The notes under the pieces: generated by a model | What the model was told of the DNA's origin: nothing | Seen by the model: the letters and a program-made list of their open reading frames with translations, nothing else | Database searches by the model: none | From: Lysobacter sp. Root690 | Lineage (GTDB): Bacteria > Pseudomonadota > Gammaproteobacteria > Xanthomonadales > Xanthomonadaceae | Assembly: GCF_001427785.1 (NCBI RefSeq) | Contig: NZ_LMHM01000016.1 | Span: forward strand, 421,246-485,245 | DNA: 64,000 nt | Direction: 5' to 3' | Position numbers and translations under genes: made by a program | Shown: in pieces, positions 20,070-28,278 of the stretch | How the letters are laid out: each line of letters opens with the position of its first letter | How positions within the stretch are numbered: the first letter of the stretch is position 1

Positions 20070-20229
20070 TTGGCGCAAGCGGCAATGCATCGCGTTTCGA
20101 TGCCGAGGTGTCGGCGCCATCGTGTTGGCGCGCGTGTTCGCGAACGTAGGGTCGACTGCTGCTGAATCGTCGCGACCGACGGAGTCGCCCAGACGACTGG
20201 GCGACTCCCGCTCTCGCGAGCGTGGCCGC

Positions 20230-20442
20230 TTACATCACGCAACCGGCATAGACCTTGGACTTGTTGCTCGTCACTCCCCAGCCCGGATCGCCGCAACCGG
20301 CGGGCTGGCGTATGCCGACGACGGTGCCGGCGTTGTCGTAGTACACGACGGAACAGAAACAACCCGCGGAACTGGTCGCCGCGCCGGTGCTCGCGGACAT
20401 GGCCAACAGGGCTCCCAATACGATCAGCTTGAAGCGATGCAT
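20230..20442 (-). CDS. Small secreted cysteine protein, DUF6289-like
   Basis: A 70-residue exported peptide. A signal peptide (MHRFKLIVLGALLAMSASTGA) is followed by a ~48-residue mature part with four cysteines (28, 30, 50, 68), a YYDNAGTVVG segment and GWG. The pattern of short exported protein with YYD-x-G-x-VG, cysteines and a C-terminal cysteine resembles DUF6289 as I remember it; function unknown. ATG 20442 is preceded by GGGAGGAG, one of the strongest ribosome binding sites in the window, suggesting high expression. Longer in-frame readings upstream lack any signal and are rejected. Confidence 0.7.
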   Translation of the reverse strand: MHRFKLIVLGALLAMSASTGAATSSAGCFCSVVYYDNAGTVVGIRQPAGCGDPGWGVTSNKSKVYAGCVM

Positions 20443-20800
20443 CGCACTCCTCCCTTGGCTTGCTTGCGGCAGGTCGCCGCGCATGGAAGATACAACGCTG
20501 GATGCGCGCGGCGATTGTGGACGAAGCGAAGTTTCAATTGCGCCAACCGTTACGAAAATGAACTGTGAGCGCCATCGTGAAGTCGCTCGCCATATGAAAC
20601 AGGGGATCAATCTGCCGACCAGGCTGGCGCGACACGACATGCCCATGCACAAGCGGCGGACCCGACCACTACAACGCGATATGTTTCTCCGCTCGCTTGC
20701 CATCGATCACTGCGCGACTTCCTTGCGTCACAAGATCGATCAGCCATGAATGCGACCGATGCGATGCTTTGATCACTACGCCGGCTCATGATTGAACATT

Positions 20801-20816
20801 TGTGAGACACATCACG
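20801..20816. promoter_or_regulatory. Candidate Clp/CRP binding site
   Basis: TGTGAGACACATCACG fits the CRP-family consensus TGTGA-N6-TCACA with one mismatch at the last base. In xanthomonads and Lysobacter the CRP homologue Clp controls secreted enzymes. The site is about 450 bp before the protease start, so direct control of that gene would need a distant promoter. Confidence 0.4.
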
Positions 20817-20871
20817 ACGACAGCGAGTTTCGTGGCGTAATACGACTTGCATCGAAAATATTTCGCCCGAC

Positions 20872-20888
20872 TTTGTCGGCGCGACAAA
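20872..20888. repeat. Inverted repeat, candidate operator
   Basis: Perfect inverted repeat TTTGTCG-GCG-CGACAAA in AT-rich DNA, 56 bases after the Clp-like site. Could be an operator or an RNA hairpin. No partner regulator gene is adjacent. Confidence 0.4.
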
Positions 20889-21126
20889 TAGTTTCCACTA
20901 AAACTACTTATTCGATCGGAAAGATCGTTACGCGCATCAATCCTAGCGCGCATGTTCCTTGGTGCCGCGCTCGTAACCTCGGTCTCGCGATAGCGCGAGG
21001 CATGCACGCCGAACGAAATAAAGCGAAAAACGAGCAACGGTGGAGCGCCGGGAAACGCTCTGCCTTGCGCGGCCAGGGAAGACCGCATTGGCGGACGCGC
21101 TCACGATGCTCCGCCTCGGGGATCGG

Positions 21127-21171
21127 TACGGATTGAACCAATACGAATTCGACCAGTACGGATTCGATCCG
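21127..21171. repeat. Tandem repeat, 3 x 15 bp
   Basis: Three imperfect direct copies: TACGGATTGAACCAA, TACGAATTCGACCAG and TACGGATTCGATCCG. They end 78 bases before the protease start. Each copy differs from its neighbours by a few bases, so this is not an assembly duplication. They could be repeated regulator sites or a variable-number repeat. Confidence 0.7.
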
Positions 21172-21249
21172 AACTGACCAGGTCGGGAGTGCCGGATGCA
21201 CTTCGCGACCGCTTGTGAGAAGGACTATTCAACCAACAAGGAGCTGGTC

Positions 21250-22245
21250 ATGAACCATATAGTCGCGTTGAGTCTGGTGTTGCTGGTTTCGCTGCCGGCC
21301 ATCGATACGGCAGCAGCCAAGGAACCTTCCTTCCAGAAATTGAACGCAAAAGCCAAGTTCATCCACGGCGAAAATCTGGTGAAAGGCTTGTTGCCGGAAA
21401 CCGGCGCCGCCACCGATGCCCGCCTGCAGACGCCGCAGCAGAAAGCGGCCGGGTTGAGCGCGGTGATGGTCACGCGCAACGGCGATCTGTACGAGTCGAA
21501 GATGAACCCGGAAGACGTCGCCATCTTCGAAAAGGCGATCAAGGATCTGGAGTCGGTCGGTCGCACCGCCACCAGCTTCAGTACGCCGCCGACGTTTCCG
21601 ACGCTCTATGCGGATGGACGCGTCACCCCCAAGGTCGTGATCGGCGCGGACGACAGAGTGCAGATCTCGAACACCGTGGCCGCGCCGTTCTGGCATATCG
21701 GCCGTATCGGTATCGGCTGCACCGGCACCTTGATCACCGCCAAGCATGTTCTGACCGCGGGCCACTGCGTTTCCAACGGCGCGGGCACATTCTATTCCGC
21801 GCTCGACTTCACCATCGCGCAGAACGGCAGCTACCAGCCCTGGGGCACGACCACCTGGGCGCGCGCCGTCACCACCACGGCCTGGCATAACAGCGCCGAC
21901 AGCAACTACGACTATGCGCTGATCGTGCTCAGCTCGGCGCCGCACGGCGGCAACTCCGGCTGGGGCGTTTATTCGGGCGGCACCCATACCATCACCGGGT
22001 ATCCCGGCGACAAGCCGCTCGGCACGATGTGGACGCACTCGGGATCGGTCAACACCAGCGGCTCGTATCGCCTGTGCTACACCATCGACACCGCCGGCGG
22101 CAACAGCGGCAGCGGGATCTCCAGCGACGGCGGGGTCAACGTGCGCGGCATTCATACCACCGGCTCGTCCAGTCAGAACTGCGGCACCCGGCTGACCAGC
22201 ACCGTCTACAACACGCTTCAGAACTGGATCGCCACTTATCCTTGA
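21250..22245 (+). CDS. V8-like (S1B) secreted serine protease
   Basis: A 331-residue exported protease precursor of the glutamyl-endopeptidase/V8 group. Signal peptide is residues 1-23 (cleavage after AAA). Residues ~24-128 form a propeptide; the mature enzyme probably begins near VVIGADDRVQI (129), as in other V8-like enzymes. The catalytic triad is complete: His172 in TAGHC, Asp221 in NYDYALIV, Ser286 in TAGGNSGSG. Two cysteine pairs are likely (157/173 and the pair around 276 and the C-terminal Cys in SQNCG). ATG 21250 has AAGGAG at proper distance. Secreted proteases of this kind serve predation and nutrient release in Lysobacter-like bacteria. Regulation may use the repeat-rich upstream region. 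Confidence 0.92.
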   Translation: MNHIVALSLVLLVSLPAIDTAAAKEPSFQKLNAKAKFIHGENLVKGLLPETGAATDARLQTPQQKAAGLSAVMVTRNGDLYESKMNPEDVAIFEKAIKDLESVGRTATSFSTPPTFPTLYADGRVTPKVVIGADDRVQISNTVAAPFWHIGRIGIGCTGTLITAKHVLTAGHCVSNGAGTFYSALDFTIAQNGSYQPWGTTTWARAVTTTAWHNSADSNYDYALIVLSSAPHGGNSGWGVYSGGTHTITGYPGDKPLGTMWTHSGSVNTSGSYRLCYTIDTAGGNSGSGISSDGGVNVRGIHTTGSSSQNCGTRLTSTVYNTLQNWIATYP

Positions 22246-22275
22246 TCGACGAGCGTCGATACGGCGTAATGGCTG

Positions 22276-22305
22276 CGTGGTGCATCGGGGCAACGATGCA
22301 CCACG
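22276..22305 (+). terminator. Strong hairpin after protease gene
   Basis: Perfect 12-bp stem CGTGGTGCATCG / CGATGCACCACG with a 6-base loop GGGCAA, 30 bases after the protease stop. No U tract follows, so it is either a non-canonical terminator or a 3'-end stabiliser separating the protease from the downstream lipoprotein. Confidence 0.5.
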
Positions 22306-22353
22306 TCCTGATCGGCATTGCGGTGATCGAATCGTCCAACGCGCGAGGCGAGA

Positions 22354-22632
22354 ATGATGAAACCGGTGTTTATCGCGGTATTGCTGCTGGCGGGCTGCGG
22401 CCTCGACAACAAGCAGCCGACCATGAACCATGAGCCGCTGGAAAGCGCGCTGATCGTCGGCAGCACCGAGTCTCCCGACCCGGTATTGGCCAAGGTCATG
22501 GCGCTGGAAAAGAGCGGCGTGGTCAAGGACGTGGTGGTGCAGGAGTCGTTCCCGGTGCAGATCCGCCTGCGCGCGCCGAAGAAAGTGATCGACGAACTCA
22601 ATGCGATGCCGCGATCCGGCGGTTTGCGTTAG
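22354..22632 (+). CDS. Small putative lipoprotein
   Basis: A 92-residue protein with a short lipoprotein signal, VFIAVLLLAGC (Cys15), and no family that I recognise. The mature part is polar with a VVKDVVVQESFPVQIRLR beta-like segment. GAGG lies just upstream of two adjacent ATGs (22354 and 22357); either may be used. It follows the protease hairpin on the same strand. No downstream partner gene is close. Confidence 0.65.
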   Translation: MMKPVFIAVLLLAGCGLDNKQPTMNHEPLESALIVGSTESPDPVLAKVMALEKSGVVKDVVVQESFPVQIRLRAPKKVIDELNAMPRSGGLR

Positions 22633-23032
22633 CGGGTTTGCGTCAGCGGATATCAAGATCAATTGATCGCGTTGCGGCTGCCGTTCCGGGCACTTCCCTG
22701 CCCGATGCGATCCTTCCGGCATGAATCTGTCGGACGGTCGGAGCGCCATCGTGCGCAAGCGTCCGCGGCGATAGCGCCGAGGCCGTCCAGTCTCGACATC
22801 CCCCATGGCGACGTGGTCGCCACGGCATCGCCGTGCGCAGCGGAAACCGGCGTGGGCAAACGCATGCGGGCAATAACGGCGGCATATCGCCCCGAGCCCG
22901 GCGGCCCTCTGCCGATTCAGCGAATTGAGGCAGGCTTATTCCGTCGTGACGGCCAAAGGTGTATGTAGTGCCTGAGCATGCTGGTTCATGCGCCTCCCCC
23001 ACCTCGGCATTCCCTTCGGAGTTGATCCGATC
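22633..23032. other. Intergenic region upstream of mqo
   Basis: 400 bases without a credible gene. It contains a 12-bp palindrome GATCAATTGATC at 22657-22668 and otherwise ordinary GC-rich DNA. The mqo promoter should lie here but I cannot place it. Confidence 0.45.
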
Positions 23033-24718
23033 ATGAAGAAATTCCGCAAGGTCCTCCTTACCCTGATCGTGCTCGGACTTCTGGGATCGGTGCTGTTCCT
23101 GTATTGGCCGGTGTACCAGCGCTCGGTGCCCGCGGCCGGCAACGACAAGCCGGTCGACGTGGTCCTGATCGGCGGCGGCATCATGAGCGTCACCTTGGCG
23201 ACCTATCTGCAGGAGCTTGAGCCGAGCTGGAACATCCAGCTGTACGAACGCCGCGGCGGCGTGGCCGAGGAAAGCTCCGACGGCTGGAACAACGCCGGCA
23301 CCGGTCACTCCGGTTTCGCCGAATTGAACTACACCCCGCAGCTGCCCGACGGCAGCATCGAAACCAAGCGCGCGGTGGATATCGCCGAACAGTTCGAGAT
23401 CTCGCGCCAGTTCTGGTCGCACCAGGTCCGCGAAGGCCGCTTGCAGCAGCCGTCGGACTTCATCAATCCGACCCCGCACATGAGCTTCGTCTGGGGCGAC
23501 GACAACATCGCCTACTTGCGCAAGCGCCGCGATGCGCTGGTCAAGAACCCGCTGTTCTACGGCATGGAGTATTCCGAGGACCCGGCGCAGATCGGCAAGT
23601 GGGCGCCGTTGTTGATGGAAGGCCGCGATCCCAAGCAGAAAGTCGCCGCGACCTACATGCCGATCGGGACCGATGTCAATTTCGGCGTCATCACCCGGCA
23701 GCTGACCCAGAGCCTGCAGCGCAGCGCAAACTTCCAGTTGCATCTGGGCAACGAAGTCACCGCGCTGCGCCAGAACGGCGACAAGACCTGGAATGTCACG
23801 GTCAAGAATCTCAAGTCGGATACCGAGTCCACGGTCAAGTCGCGCTTCGTCTTCATCGGCGCCGGCGGCGCGGCGCTGAAGCTACTGCAGCTGTCGGGCA
23901 TTCCCGAAGCGCGCGACTATGCCGGCTTCCCGGTCGGCGGCCAGTTCCTCGCGTTCCAGGCGCCGGCGATCGCTGGCCGGCACGGGGTCAAGGCCTACGG
24001 TCAGGCCGAAACCGGGTCGCCGCCAATGTCGGTGCCGCATCTGGACGCGCGCAAGCTCGACGGCAAACCGGTGGTGTTGTTCGGGCCATTCGCCTTGTTC
24101 AGTACCAAGTTCCTCAAGTACGGCTCGTGGTTCGACCTGTACTCCTCGGTCACTCACGACAACCTGGGCGAAATGGTCAGCGTCGGCGGCGAAAACCTCG
24201 ACCTGGTCAAGTACCTGCTGAGCCAGGCCCAACTCAACGACGACGACCGCCACGCCGAACTGCGCAAGTATTACCCGAGCGCCAAACGCGAAGATTGGAA
24301 ACTGGTCACCGCCGGCCAGCGCGTGCAGATCATCAAGCGCGATCCGGTCAAGGGCCCGGTGCTGCAGTTCGGCACCGAGATCGTCGCCGACAAGGACCAC
24401 ACCCTCGCCGCCCTGCTCGGCGCCTCCCCGGGCGCGTCGACGTCGCCGCCGATCATGCTCGATCTGCTGGCCAAGGCCTTTCCGGCGCAAATGGCGGCTG
24501 GTTGGCAAACACAGCTGCGGAAGATCATCCCGTCGTATGGGCGGCATCTCAACGACAGCGCGCAGCTGACCAATGAGATTCGGGCGATGACCAGTCAGAC
24601 CTTGCGTTTGCCGTATCTGGAAGTGCCGCTGGCTGGCGGGGCTGTTCCGCAGGCTGCACAGCAACCACCACCGACCCAGGCGAAGGGCAAGGAGAATGCC
24701 GAATTGCAGGCCTTGTGA
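23033..24718 (+). CDS. mqo: Malate:quinone oxidoreductase
   Basis: A 561-residue FAD-dependent malate dehydrogenase that passes electrons from malate to quinone at the inner membrane. The FAD-binding motif [18 protein letters not shown] is followed by the family block [14 protein letters not shown] and a second FAD segment [15 protein letters not shown]; the C-terminal [24 protein letters not shown] region is also typical. Unusual: residues ~4-25 ([19 protein letters not shown]) form a clear membrane helix before the FAD domain, whereas ordinary Mqo is a peripheral protein without one. The start MKKFRKVL at 23033 gives a positively charged N terminus before this helix; GGAG lies 11-12 nt upstream. 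The tail after ~530 is Pro/Gln-rich. Confidence 0.93.
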   Translation: MKKFRKVLLTLIVLGLLGSVLFLYWPVYQRSVPAAGNDKPVDVVLIGGGIMSVTLATYLQELEPSWNIQLYERRGGVAEESSDGWNNAGTGHSGFAELNYTPQLPDGSIETKRAVDIAEQFEISRQFWSHQVREGRLQQPSDFINPTPHMSFVWGDDNIAYLRKRRDALVKNPLFYGMEYSEDPAQIGKWAPLLMEGRDPKQKVAATYMPIGTDVNFGVITRQLTQSLQRSANFQLHLGNEVTALRQNGDKTWNVTVKNLKSDTESTVKSRFVFIGAGGAALKLLQLSGIPEARDYAGFPVGGQFLAFQAPAIAGRHGVKAYGQAETGSPPMSVPHLDARKLDGKPVVLFGPFALFSTKFLKYGSWFDLYSSVTHDNLGEMVSVGGENLDLVKYLLSQAQLNDDDRHAELRKYYPSAKREDWKLVTAGQRVQIIKRDPVKGPVLQFGTEIVADKDHTLAALLGASPGASTSPPIMLDLLAKAFPAQMAAGWQTQLRKIIPSYGRHLNDSAQLTNEIRAMTSQTLRLPYLEVPLAGGAVPQAAQQPPPTQAKGKENAELQAL

Positions 24719-24787
24719 GCTTTCTAAGCCCGTTCTACCGACGCTCGCCGCTACTTACTTGAGCCATTCAAGCGTTGGCAGATGCCG

Positions 24788-25342
24788 CTACTTGAGCGAC
24801 TTACAAGCAGGAACAAACGACGATTTCTCATCGGAAGGCAAAGGCCAGATCAATGGCTTGTCCGCGCAGCGGGCGGCGGCGGCGGCGCAGATCAATGCCG
24901 GCGGGCTGATGCCATACGAAATCAAACCGCCCCGTGGGTAGCGATCCGCGTCGGGCTCGCCTTTTTTCACTTCATGCAGCACCGTTCCGGAAGGCGCGAT
25001 CAGACGCGCCTGGAGAAATTCGACATCAACGGAGTCGGCTCGGCAGTCCACATGCATCCGAACCCACTTCCGGCTGTCCGGCGGAACCTCCAATCCGGCC
25101 GGAATGTCTCGTCCGAAAACAGGCGATTGCGTCCATGCCGCCCAGCCATTCTGGTGGGGCTCGATCGACGCGATGTCCACCAGCGGAGCGCTTTTCATCT
25201 CAGGCTCGATACTGCGCCAATCCGGCCCGCGTGCGTCGTTGGCGCCCGCGCAACCCGACACCAGCGCCAACGCCAGGATCAAAATCACCGCACAGGCTTC
25301 GGCATGACGTTTGTTAAAGCGGAATGAGATGTCACGCGACAT
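24788..25342 (-). CDS. Putative lipoprotein of unknown function
   Basis: A 184-residue protein with lipoprotein signal ending LALVSGC (Cys31). The mature part includes WRSIEPEMKSAPLVDIAS and VRMHVDCRADSVDVEFLQA and four further cysteines; I do not recognise the family. ATG 25342 is preferred because GGAG stands 8 bases before it; ATG 25354 is in frame. Upstream on the same strand are remnants of a small membrane protein gene. Confidence 0.7.
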   Translation of the reverse strand: MSRDISFRFNKRHAEACAVILILALALVSGCAGANDARGPDWRSIEPEMKSAPLVDIASIEPHQNGWAAWTQSPVFGRDIPAGLEVPPDSRKWVRMHVDCRADSVDVEFLQARLIAPSGTVLHEVKKGEPDADRYPRGGLISYGISPPALICAAAAARCADKPLIWPLPSDEKSSFVPACKSLK

Positions 25343-25428
25343 TGCTTTCTCCATGATCTTCGATGCCTTGCTCAACGGTTGCGGCGCAATCGGCGGCATG
25401 CGTGTGTTGAGAGCCTGCGATCCGCTGC

Positions 25429-25611
25429 CTACGTAAAGACGAACCAACCGATGGACACCATTCCAACGAATATCCCGACATACAGCAAGCTCGACAGCGC
25501 GGCCGCGATGCGCCAACGACGTACGAAATGAGCGAGCTCACCGCGAGCCGCCGCGACCTGATCGTCGCTCGCGGTCTTGAGAGGACAAGGATCGTCACCC
25601 TACCAATACAT
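25429..25611 (-). pseudogene. Small membrane protein gene with early stop
   Basis: Reading leftward from ATG 25611 gives Met-Tyr-Trp, then a TAG at 25600-25602. After the stop the same frame continues with GDDPCPLKTASDDQVAAARG, a basic stretch HFVRRWRIAAAL and a convincing membrane helix SLLYVGIFVGMVSIGWFVF before a TAG at 25429. The downstream part has the composition of real coding sequence, but no ATG or GTG follows the internal stop before the helix. So this looks like a ~60-codon gene broken by a nonsense mutation, or a sequencing error. Confidence 0.4.
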
Positions 25612-25781
25612 GGCCCGGGTCAAATCATTGGGGCAACCTGAAACTGGCGCATCCCGCCCTGCCCACGCGGCGCAGCGAACGTATCGGTATTCGAGCATCG
25701 CCGCGAAGTAGCAACGGAGTGCGTTGAATGCTGCCGCCATCCATCGACGACCCTACCGACCAGATTCTTGGACAAACAGTC

Positions 25782-26842
25782 TCAAGAACACAGCGGCCCT
25801 GAGTCCTTCATGCCGAGGTGGTGGATGAGCGCCTGTAATTCTCGGCCGCCTTGCTCGCTTGCATCTTGTAGCGCATGTTGCGCTCGAATGAGGACTGATT
25901 TTCGAATTGAAACTGAGCCCATATAAGCAGGCTCTCGCTGCACCTTTGGATCGTCGCTATCGGTCTGGCACGCTGATCGCACCGACTCGGACCGACGAGG
26001 GCGCCGACAGGTTTTCATCGCGAGGAACCGGCATATCGCCCACGGCAAAGTCAGAGGCAATACCAGGATCCGCAGCAGCCCGTCCCCCATTCCCCCGACA
26101 TTAATCGAGATGGCATTTCGCAAAGTCGGTTCCGGCGAGACATAAATATCAGGGGAGGGAAAAGCAGATCATCGATCCCGTCCTCCATGTAACGCCGGAT
26201 CATTTCCCAATGCTGAAGAACTTGAGCGCGATTTCCGCTGAAGTTGCCGGCAGAAAAAGTGTGCTGGACCGTGGAGCCGTCTTCGCTCAGCACATAACAG
26301 CGAAGGTCGAGGTTGACGTCGGACGCAGTTCCACCGACGGGACTTGACGAGGCGATGAAAAAGAACGCGCGGTCCCATGGCAACGCGATATGGCTTTCCG
26401 CGCCATTGCCACGAAATACATAGATAGTCCGGTTGTGACGATTGAACCGCACGGGATAGTGCGTGTAAGCAAAGAAGTCGCGCAGCAAGGCCTTCTTGAA
26501 CACGAAGACAGAGCCGAGCAAGCACAATGCAACCACCGTAAGGCCGAAGTAAACATGTCCCTGCGAGCGCGGCGAACCATCCTGCAACGGCCGGAACGCC
26601 TCCACTCCGAACAGATAAGCGAACGCCAACAGTCCTGCGAGGAACAACAGCCCCCACATCGCCGCCCAGCCCCGCACGAAGAAAGGCCGGTCGACGTACT
26701 CGATGAAAGTCGAATTGATCTTCAGCAAGCCACGATCAATCGGCGGCAATTCCACTGCGACCTTGGGGTCGAGCCGCGCTTCGCGCTCGTAGTCCTCCAA
26801 TCGACGGTCCACCTTATAGAGTTTGAGCCATCCCTCGAACAT
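25782..26842 (-). pseudogene. DUF6708-like membrane protein, frameshifted
   Basis: The N-terminal frame (ATG 26842, MFEGWLKLYK) encodes two membrane helices (MWGLLFLAGLLAFAYLF and VYFGLTVVALCLLGSVFVF) and a soluble part ending HWEMIRRYMEDGIDDLLFPP. It then runs into an early stop at 26051. Another frame picks up exactly there with DIYVSPEPTLRNAI, a third helix (LLRILVLPLTLPWAICRFLA) and MKTCRRPRRSE, ending at 25782. One missing C in the run near 26150 restores the reading (FPPPDIYVSP). DUF6708 proteins are partners of BTH_I2691-type T6SS effectors, probably as immunity or accessory factors. The gene starts 2 bp after the preceding fragment. It is either a pseudogene or a homopolymer sequencing error. 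Confidence 0.65.
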
Positions 26843-26844
26843 GA

Positions 26845-27255
26845 CTACTTGGCTCCTCCAGGCAGGAGGGCCTTCCAAGCGGCCTCCTGATCGGACACGG
26901 ATGCGAAGCTGCCATCCTCCTTCGTACCGAACGGAGTCTTTTGCGGCCACTTTTCGATTTTATTATCGCGGAAACGGTTGATTATCCACTCCGCCAACAG
27001 AGCCAATGCGGCAAGTACCAATAGAATGATGAAGCCTACACCGGCCGTGAGGGTTCCGGCGAACATCATCCATGCCACGACCGCCGCGCCAACCCCGGTG
27101 GTGAGGAAGACGGCCGCCATCGGAATATCTCCTTTTTTATACGCATCCAATGCCTTCCAGCCATCGACGATCACGCTCAAGATCGCAGCGGCAGCCCCTA
27201 ATGCCTTGCCGCAAAAGCCGACCAGCGCCGCTCTTGACGCGACTTCGTTCGACAC
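26845..27255 (-). pseudogene. Remnant of a T6SS effector C-terminal membrane region
   Basis: 136 codons, with only a GTG for a start, encoding two or three membrane helices (ALGAAAAILSVIVDGW, VFLTTGVGAAVVAWMMFAG, GVGFIILLVLAALALLAEW) and a tail NRFRDNKIEKWPQKTPFG. The pattern of helices followed by a short DNK-x-x-x-W tail is that of the C terminus of BTH_I2691-family effectors, compare the intact gene at 28279-31572. The adjoining frame upstream (27256-27385, ending DNRDWKKAIGFRVYL) may be the preceding part in another frame. It directly precedes a DUF6708-like gene, the usual order for effector and partner. An independent small membrane protein cannot be excluded. Confidence 0.5.
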
Positions 27256-27462
27256 GAAGGTAAACCCGGAAGCCGATGGCCTTTTTCCAGTCGCGATTGT
27301 CCTGTCGCTCGAACCAGTCGATCCGGAAAAACATCCGATGATTGAGGTTCAGCGTACAACCAACCGGATCGTTGAGCGCGACCATTCACGGCGGCATGCT
27401 TTTTGTCAGCGCTTTGCGTGGGGCAGCGCCAAGAAAACATTCGGCTTTTATTTTAACGACGT

Positions 27463-27651
27463 CTATTCCGCCGCCATGTAGGAGCGCAAGAATTCGTAAT
27501 ACGCCAGGCAATCGGACTGAACGTTGTTCGCAGCGCTCGCCATGATCAGGTTGCCGTCGTCTGCCGACTCGACCAGATACAGGTGATGGTACTGAGCGGC
27601 GCCGCCAGCATTGGCCACCGTTACGATTTCCACGCGCGGCGGCAGATCCAA
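27463..27651 (-). pseudogene. DUF6708-like fragment
   Basis: 62 codons opening with TTG directly after an in-frame TGA. The translation has YHHLYLVESADDGNLIMASA and ends LAYYEFLRSYMAAE, which parallels the YVLSEDGSTVQHTF and WEMIRRYMEDG blocks in the DUF6708-like gene at 25782-26842. The N-terminal and C-terminal thirds are missing. Most likely the relic of a second partner gene. Between 27386 and 27462 I see nothing. Confidence 0.4.
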
Positions 27652-27673
27652 TCAGTTTGCTTCGACGCGTCCT

Positions 27674-28168
27674 TCAGTACCCGATTATTTCCTGCGATCG
27701 TAACGCGTCCAGCCCGAACGCCAGCACCGCGATAGCGACTGGGATAGCGCCGACGACCCAAAGCGCGATGGCGGTCTTGCGTCCCAAGTCGGCACGATGA
27801 GCGTTTTTCCGGAACAGCGCAAACACCAACGCGGCGAACGGAAGCGCCAGAACGATGGGCTGATAAATCCTGCAGTAGGCGGCGACCACACAGAAAGTCG
27901 CCGCTGCCGTGGCGGCGGCATAAAACCCGATCCGCCTGCTGAGCATGGTTGCCGCCAATAACGGCACTAAACAGAAAACCGCCACCGCCGCCGATCGCAA
28001 GACGCCGGCATCGATGTCGCCCCGCTTCAACAACCCAATGGCGCTGCCACGTCCTTCAGCCAGTCCCAACGCCAGACAGACGGCGGTAATGACGATCACC
28101 GCGAACGTCGCGGCGACGCGGGATTTTCTGCCTGCGACCTTACCTGTTTGAGATTGAGGGGCTGACAA
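27674..28168 (-). CDS. Polytopic membrane protein, possible immunity protein
   Basis: A 164-residue protein with four or five membrane helices (for example AATFAVIVITAVCLALGL, AAVAVFCLVPLLAATML, VLALPFAALVFALF, ALWVVGAIPVAIAVLAF). It lies 110 bp downstream of the intact BTH_I2691-like effector on the same strand. VasX-type effectors damage the inner membrane and their known immunity partners are inner-membrane proteins, so an immunity role is plausible; no family is recognised. Start: TTG 28168, 7-8 nt after GCGAGG; there is no ATG in a good place. The start is the weakest point. Confidence 0.55.
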   Translation of the reverse strand: MSAPQSQTGKVAGRKSRVAATFAVIVITAVCLALGLAEGRGSAIGLLKRGDIDAGVLRSAAVAVFCLVPLLAATMLSRRIGFYAAATAAATFCVVAAYCRIYQPIVLALPFAALVFALFRKNAHRADLGRKTAIALWVVGAIPVAIAVLAFGLDALRSQEIIGY

Positions 28169-28278
28169 GAGAAAAACCTCGCTGATGAATTCTGTAAACC
28201 GCAATTCGCGGACGGCGACTCCAACCGGGCGCCAACCGATCCATGCCGGTTCGGTCAGGGGAAGAACACCCTGACCTC

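Larger units (their letters stand above)
20443..21249. other. Long non-coding region rich in inverted and tandem repeats
   Basis: About 800 bases with no convincing gene between the DUF6289-like gene and the protease. From 20760 to 20950 it is distinctly AT-rich and contains a CRP/Clp-like site, an inverted repeat TTTGTCG-N3-CGACAAA, a CGAAA-ATA-TTTCG repeat (20853-20865) and CGATC-N5-GATCG near 20914. A threefold 15-bp tandem repeat lies at 21127-21171. Open frames here have poor composition and no homology I recognise. A small RNA or long leader is possible. Confidence 0.5.

Noticed and set aside
20450-20703. Longer reading of the DUF6289-like gene from 20703
   Set aside because: The added 87 residues have no signal or similarity, and the strong Shine-Dalgarno before ATG 20442 settles the start.
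22651-22668. GATCAATTGATC as a regulator site of mqo
   Set aside because: It is 365 bases before the start and a single short palindrome; listed only as content of the gap.
22663-22968. 101-codon frame upstream of mqo
   Set aside because: No ribosome binding site, no homology pattern and unlike composition; treated as intergenic.
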